Below are positions 29,192-32,855 of a stretch of DNA of 32,855 bases, in pieces. Positions within the stretch are counted from its first letter, which is position 1. Each line of letters begins with the position of its first letter. Source of the stretch: Bacteroidota bacterium (GTDB lineage: Bacteria > Bacteroidota > Bacteroidia > Bacteroidales > VadinHA17); the NCBI GenBank assembly GCA_025350595.1, contig JANXXP010000352.1:1-32855 (forward strand). The letters are read 5' to 3'. Below the pieces are notes generated by a model that saw only the letters and a program-made list of their open reading frames with translations, was not told where the DNA came from and searched no databases. A program made the translations under genes and the position numbers.

Positions 29192-30367
29192 TCAATAATT
29201 TTTTGGCAATCTTACTTTATGTAGAAAGAAATCCAGATTACAAATAATATATAGATCATAATTAAAATCATAGATTGAATTTTTATAATCATAAAAAGAT
29301 TCATAGGCTGCTGCCAATTTAATACCATTTGATATATCGTGATGGATAAATACTTTGGACAAAAATAAACTACGGTTGGGAGTTTTGAATCGGTCTGGTG
29401 TTGGCACACCCAATCGCTCCGGATCATTTATTGCAGAAATATTACTGAAAATCCTTTCTCCACGAGGATTGAAGAACTGAAATCCTGACCAGTATCCTGC
29501 TGTAAAATTAATAAATGAAGTATTGACGTAAACGTTTGAATACCTGCCATTCCCATTGGTATACGATATGTTGTGTGGTGATACCATGTCTTTATATTTC
29601 AGATAATATCCGTTGGCACCAATGCTTTTAACAAATGTGCGATCAAAACTATAATCCAATGAAAGACCACAGGTTCCATTGAAACGAGTAATCATCATTG
29701 TAGTATCAAGGGTATTCTGTCCTCCTTTATGTGCAAATAAAAGCTGAAGAGGGATCCCTATTTTCAATGGTTTAGATGGTTCTGTGAGCAAGATTTCAGA
29801 TGAATATCCTAAAGAGAACTGCTCTTTACGGGGATCACTGAATCCAATAAATTTCTGCCAGTTTAGCCATAGATCACCTCTGTAATGGGCATTATGATAC
29901 AAGAATTGTACTCCGTTTTCAACATTTTCTTCGAGATATCTGTCAAAACCATATATTGGCTCTATCATTCTATGATTTATGGTCCCGTACAAGCTGCCCA
30001 TTACCAGATCAAAATTGGGCAAAATCCGATATTGAAATCTAAAGAAAGGCAGGGTTTGTGAAAACCCGTTTAATCCCGAATACTTTAACAAGTGAACCCC
30101 AAATTGTATAATGGTATTTCCAGAAGGCTGGTAGGAAAAAGTCGGACGTAATATATATCCTAAATAGGTGTGTCCTTCTGCTATAGGATTAAAGTATTCA
30201 AGATTCCTTAAGAAATTAATATTCTCAACTCTTAGAAAGATCTTCTGGGTATTGGCCGTATCGAGAACGGATTGAGACATAAAGAATTCATTGTCACGAT
30301 TTTGCGAAAAAATAGCAACCCATGTAATGAGTAGGAAGAAATATGTTAATAGAAATTTTTTACCCAT
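29192..30367 (-). CDS. Hypothetical outer-membrane beta-barrel protein
   Basis: 391 aa; signal peptide MGKKFLLTYFFLLITWVAIFSQ; alternating aromatic beta-strand pattern (LGYILRPTFSYQPSGNTIIQFGVHLLKYSG...); upstream of kdnA on the same strand. Confidence 0.6.
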   Translation of the reverse strand: MGKKFLLTYFFLLITWVAIFSQNRDNEFFMSQSVLDTANTQKIFLRVENINFLRNLEYFNPIAEGHTYLGYILRPTFSYQPSGNTIIQFGVHLLKYSGLNGFSQTLPFFRFQYRILPNFDLVMGSLYGTINHRMIEPIYGFDRYLEENVENGVQFLYHNAHYRGDLWLNWQKFIGFSDPRKEQFSLGYSSEILLTEPSKPLKIGIPLQLLFAHKGGQNTLDTTMMITRFNGTCGLSLDYSFDRTFVKSIGANGYYLKYKDMVSPHNISYTNGNGRYSNVYVNTSFINFTAGYWSGFQFFNPRGERIFSNISAINDPERLGVPTPDRFKTPNRSLFLSKVFIHHDISNGIKLAAAYESFYDYKNSIYDFNYDLYIICNLDFFLHKVRLPKNY

Positions 30368-30649
30368 ATATTATTTGTCTATAGGCTGATCATTCATACA
30401 TTTAATAATTAGAATACACATTTATACAAAGATCAATATTTTTTAGTTGTGTCAGGCAGAACGCCATGGTATAAATAGTTCTGATTGGTTATTTTATATC
30501 AAAGCCGCCAGTTTTCTTTTGATATGGTGATGGATATTTAAGAAGTCGAATTAATTATGTTACTCCTGATTAATAGTGCTAATTTCCTTCCTTTAGATAC
30601 CAGATTGACCAGAAATTTAATATTTTTGTCCATTACTAAAAACTAAAAA

Positions 30650-31387
30650 ATGGCACTTGTACATGAATTGGAAAACAGCGGCAATTGGTTATTTAAACGG
30701 CGGAGCTGGCTACCGGTCTTTATGATCATTGCAGGCATTATTGCGATGTATCTTGGAAACCGGCAGGCAATTCTATTTAGTATGCAGAATGAACTTATAT
30801 TTCTGGGAGTTAGTATTTTTGGACAGATTATCAGAGTATTGACTGTGGGTTTTACTCCGAAAAATACTTCAGGGCGAAATACAAACGATATTCAAATAGC
30901 TGATCAGCTTAATGTAACAGGTATTTATTCGTTGGTTCGCCATCCTCTGTATCTTGGAAATTTCTTCATGTGGCTGGGCCCTGTTTTGTTTTTAAGATCG
31001 GTATATTTTACAGTTATATTCGTGCTTTTTTATTGGTTGTATTATGAAAGGATTATGTTTGCTGAAGAACAGTTCCTACGGAAAAAATTCGGCGATATCT
31101 ATGACAAATGGTCAGAAAACGTTCGAGCCTTCATTCCCTATTCCTTCAAATTTATTCCTGCAAATCTTCCATTTTCAATAAAGAACGTTCTTAAAATGGA
31201 ATATAACAGTTTTGTAAACATATTTGTCACATTCGCACTTATTGATATTTTCAGGAACTATTTCCTCTCGAACAGGATATATATGACTAAGATGTGGATT
31301 TACTTACTGATTTCGGCTTTTTTAATATGGGTCGTCGTCAGGACTATTCAAAAACATACGAAGTGGCTTGAAGTTGAAGGCCGATAA
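30650..31387 (+). CDS. ICMT/PEMT-like membrane methyltransferase; candidate lipid A Kdo2 1-phosphate O-methyltransferase (LmtA-like)
   Basis: MALVHELENSGNWLFKRRSWLPVFMIIAG...GIYSLVRHPLYLGNFFMWLGPVLF...YYERIMFAEEQFLRKKFGDIYDKWSENVRAFIP (isoprenylcysteine-methyltransferase-type RHPxYxGNF...EExFLxxxFG motif) with multiple TM segments. Confidence 0.7.
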   Translation: MALVHELENSGNWLFKRRSWLPVFMIIAGIIAMYLGNRQAILFSMQNELIFLGVSIFGQIIRVLTVGFTPKNTSGRNTNDIQIADQLNVTGIYSLVRHPLYLGNFFMWLGPVLFLRSVYFTVIFVLFYWLYYERIMFAEEQFLRKKFGDIYDKWSENVRAFIPYSFKFIPANLPFSIKNVLKMEYNSFVNIFVTFALIDIFRNYFLSNRIYMTKMWIYLLISAFLIWVVVRTIQKHTKWLEVEGR

Positions 31388-31549
31388 CAGCGTTTTACAA
31401 TACCTGACATAAATAAGATACTTAGTAAATTTAAGTTTCCCAATTAGATGCCATGCAGCAAAGGATACACATGGCAATTTAAGTAAGTGCTTTTGTTTTG
31501 TGCAATGTTTATATCAGGATTTGAAGGATTGAAAGAATTATTTCAGAAT

Positions 31550-31567
31550 ATTGCAATCGGTTGCAAT
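31550..31567. promoter_or_regulatory. LacI-family operator palindrome
   Basis: ATTGCAA-TCGG-TTGCAAT contains TGCAATCGGTTGCA, an exact fit to the LacI/CcpA-type consensus TGNAANCGNTTNCA. Lies 55 bp upstream of the sugar transporter remnant. Confidence 0.65.
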
Positions 31568-31622
31568 AAATAATAATATTTTACACTATTTTTATTAGCA
31601 CTAATTATTAAAAGAAATTTTT

Positions 31623-32027
31623 GTGAGTAACACTTCTATGAGTAACACTTATATGAAAGTCTCTGTTATTGAAAAGATTGGGTATAGCCTTGGTGACCTG
31701 GCTGCCAATTTAATTTTTCAAACCCTAATGACATTTATCGCATTCTTTTATACAGATGTTTATAAAATACCTCCGGCAACTGCTTCTGCTATAATTTTTA
31801 CAGGAGGGATGATTGGAGCTTTTTTTAACCCTGTGATGGGAATAATTGCAGATCGTACATCTACCTGATGGGGAAAGTTCCGTCCCTGGATACTCTGGAC
31901 TGCTATCCCATTCGGAATTGTTGCAATGCCTCATTTTATGGGTTATCGTTCCGGATTATTCAACTATTCGACCAAAACAATAGGCGGGTATGTTGATTTT
32001 GACTGGTTTCATGTAAATTTACTCTGA
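31623..32027 (+). pseudogene. GPH/MelB-type sugar:cation symporter, interrupted and truncated
   Basis: [67 protein letters not shown][TGA 31866-31868][20 protein letters not shown]. Homology pattern continues in frame past the stop, then is lost; second stop at 32025-32027. Confidence 0.85.
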
Positions 32028-32068
32028 CTATTTAGTTAATCCATTGTAAACAAATATTTAATTCTATC

Positions 32069-32855
32069 ATGAATAATCTAAAATCAAAGCTGTTCATTTT
32101 TTCAGTATTCCTGTCATTCGCTAATAGTGCTGTTGCTCAGAACCCCTTTATTCAAAACCAGTTTACTGCTGACCCCACTGCAAGAGTTTTCAATGGCAGA
32201 GTTTATGTTTATCCATCCCACGATATTCAGGCTAAGCCAGGCCGTGGACGTGCCGGCTGGTTTGTTATGGAAGATTATCATGTTTTCTCATCAGCAAATC
32301 TTACTGACTGGACTGACCACGGTGTAATAGTAAGCCAGACTAAAGTCAACTGGGTCGACTCAACATCCTTCAGTATGTGGGCTCCCGATTGTATTGAAAA
32401 AAACGGCAAATACTATTTCTATTTTCCTGCCGGAATGAAAGCCGTCTACGGAAAAGGTTCAGGCGTAGGCGTTGCTATTGCAGACAATCCTGCCGGGCCT
32501 TTTACGCCACAGACAGAACCAATTAAAAATGTCCATGGTATCGATCCGAACGTTTTTATCGATAAAGATGGACAGGCTTATATCTATTGGGCAATGGGTG
32601 AACTTTTCGCGGCAAAACTAAAAGATAACATGCTTGAGCTTGCATCCGAACCGCAGGTGATCGGGGAGTTCCCTAAGCAGGGATTGAAAGAGGGTCCCTT
32701 TTTATTTGAAAGAAATGGAATTTACTATATGACGTATCCTCATGTTCAGAATAAGATTGAAAGGCTCGAATATGCAATTAGCAATAATCCATTAGGACCT
32801 TTTAAAATTACCGGAGTGATAATGGACGAATCTCCAACCGGTTGCTGGACAAACC
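32069..32855 (+). CDS. Glycoside hydrolase family 43 protein (3' truncated by window edge)
   Basis: Signal peptide MNNLKSKLFIFSVFLSFANSAVAQ; ADPTARVFNGRVYVYPSHD, FSMWAPDCIEKNGKYYFYFPAG, GIDPNVFIDKDGQAYIYWA, LKEGPFLFERNGIYYMTYP. Open to the window end, so absent from the ORF track. Confidence 0.9.
   Translation, partial: MNNLKSKLFIFSVFLSFANSAVAQNPFIQNQFTADPTARVFNGRVYVYPSHDIQAKPGRGRAGWFVMEDYHVFSSANLTDWTDHGVIVSQTKVNWVDSTSFSMWAPDCIEKNGKYYFYFPAGMKAVYGKGSGVGVAIADNPAGPFTPQTEPIKNVHGIDPNVFIDKDGQAYIYWAMGELFAAKLKDNMLELASEPQVIGEFPKQGLKEGPFLFERNGIYYMTYPHVQNKIERLEYAISNNPLGPFKITGVIMDESPTGCWTN

Noticed and set aside
30496-30525. ATATCAAA...TTTGATAT hairpin upstream of the LmtA-like gene
   Set aside because: AT-rich 8-bp stem with a 14-nt loop; too weak to call a regulatory element without conservation data.
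31866-31868. TGA in the transporter as recoded Trp or selenocysteine
   Set aside because: Family pattern expects Arg here, no SECIS-like evidence was seen, TGA ends kdnA normally in this window, and the downstream part is also truncated. A nonsense mutation is simpler.
1-32855. CRISPR array, prophage, restriction or anti-phage defence island
   Set aside because: No regularly spaced repeats with unique spacers and no phage, nuclease-helicase or methyltransferase-specificity genes were recognised.

Overview
The window looks like a gene-dense stretch of a Bacteroidota (Bacteroidales-like) chromosome. Supporting signs are T9SS sorting domains, a PorP/SprF protein and TAnnTTTG -7 boxes. From left to right: the 3' end of a modular T9SS type-B adhesin with PorP/SprF; an endonuclease/phosphatase; CCA-adding enzyme; thioredoxin; xseB/xseA; a T9SS subtilase; a MORN/YwqK-like protein; dnaK; panB; an RluA-type pseudouridine synthase; an RprXY-like two-component system divergent from a small secreted charged protein; cdd; a glucosaminidase/LysM protein; fmt; ribBA; an LptF/LptG permease; a START-like protein; and one tRNA with anticodon CAT. 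The accessory-looking right third holds a Kdo/LPS inner-core cluster: a WaaE-like GT2, a divergent kdsA, a transaldolase(FSA)-CBS fusion, a KdsC-like HAD phosphatase, kdnB, kdnA, an orphan OM beta-barrel and an LmtA-like lipid A phosphate methyltransferase. It ends with a broken GPH/MelB-type sugar transporter behind a LacI-type operator and a GH43 gene cut by the window edge. The best candidate for an undescribed system is the Kdo8N-type locus. In it, the CBS module typical of arabinose-5-phosphate isomerase (KdsD) is attached to an FSA/transaldolase barrel instead of the SIS domain. The second most interesting item is a helically phased four-box GTTAA array between the two-component system and the divergent secreted protein. 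All family calls come from motif recognition without database searches.
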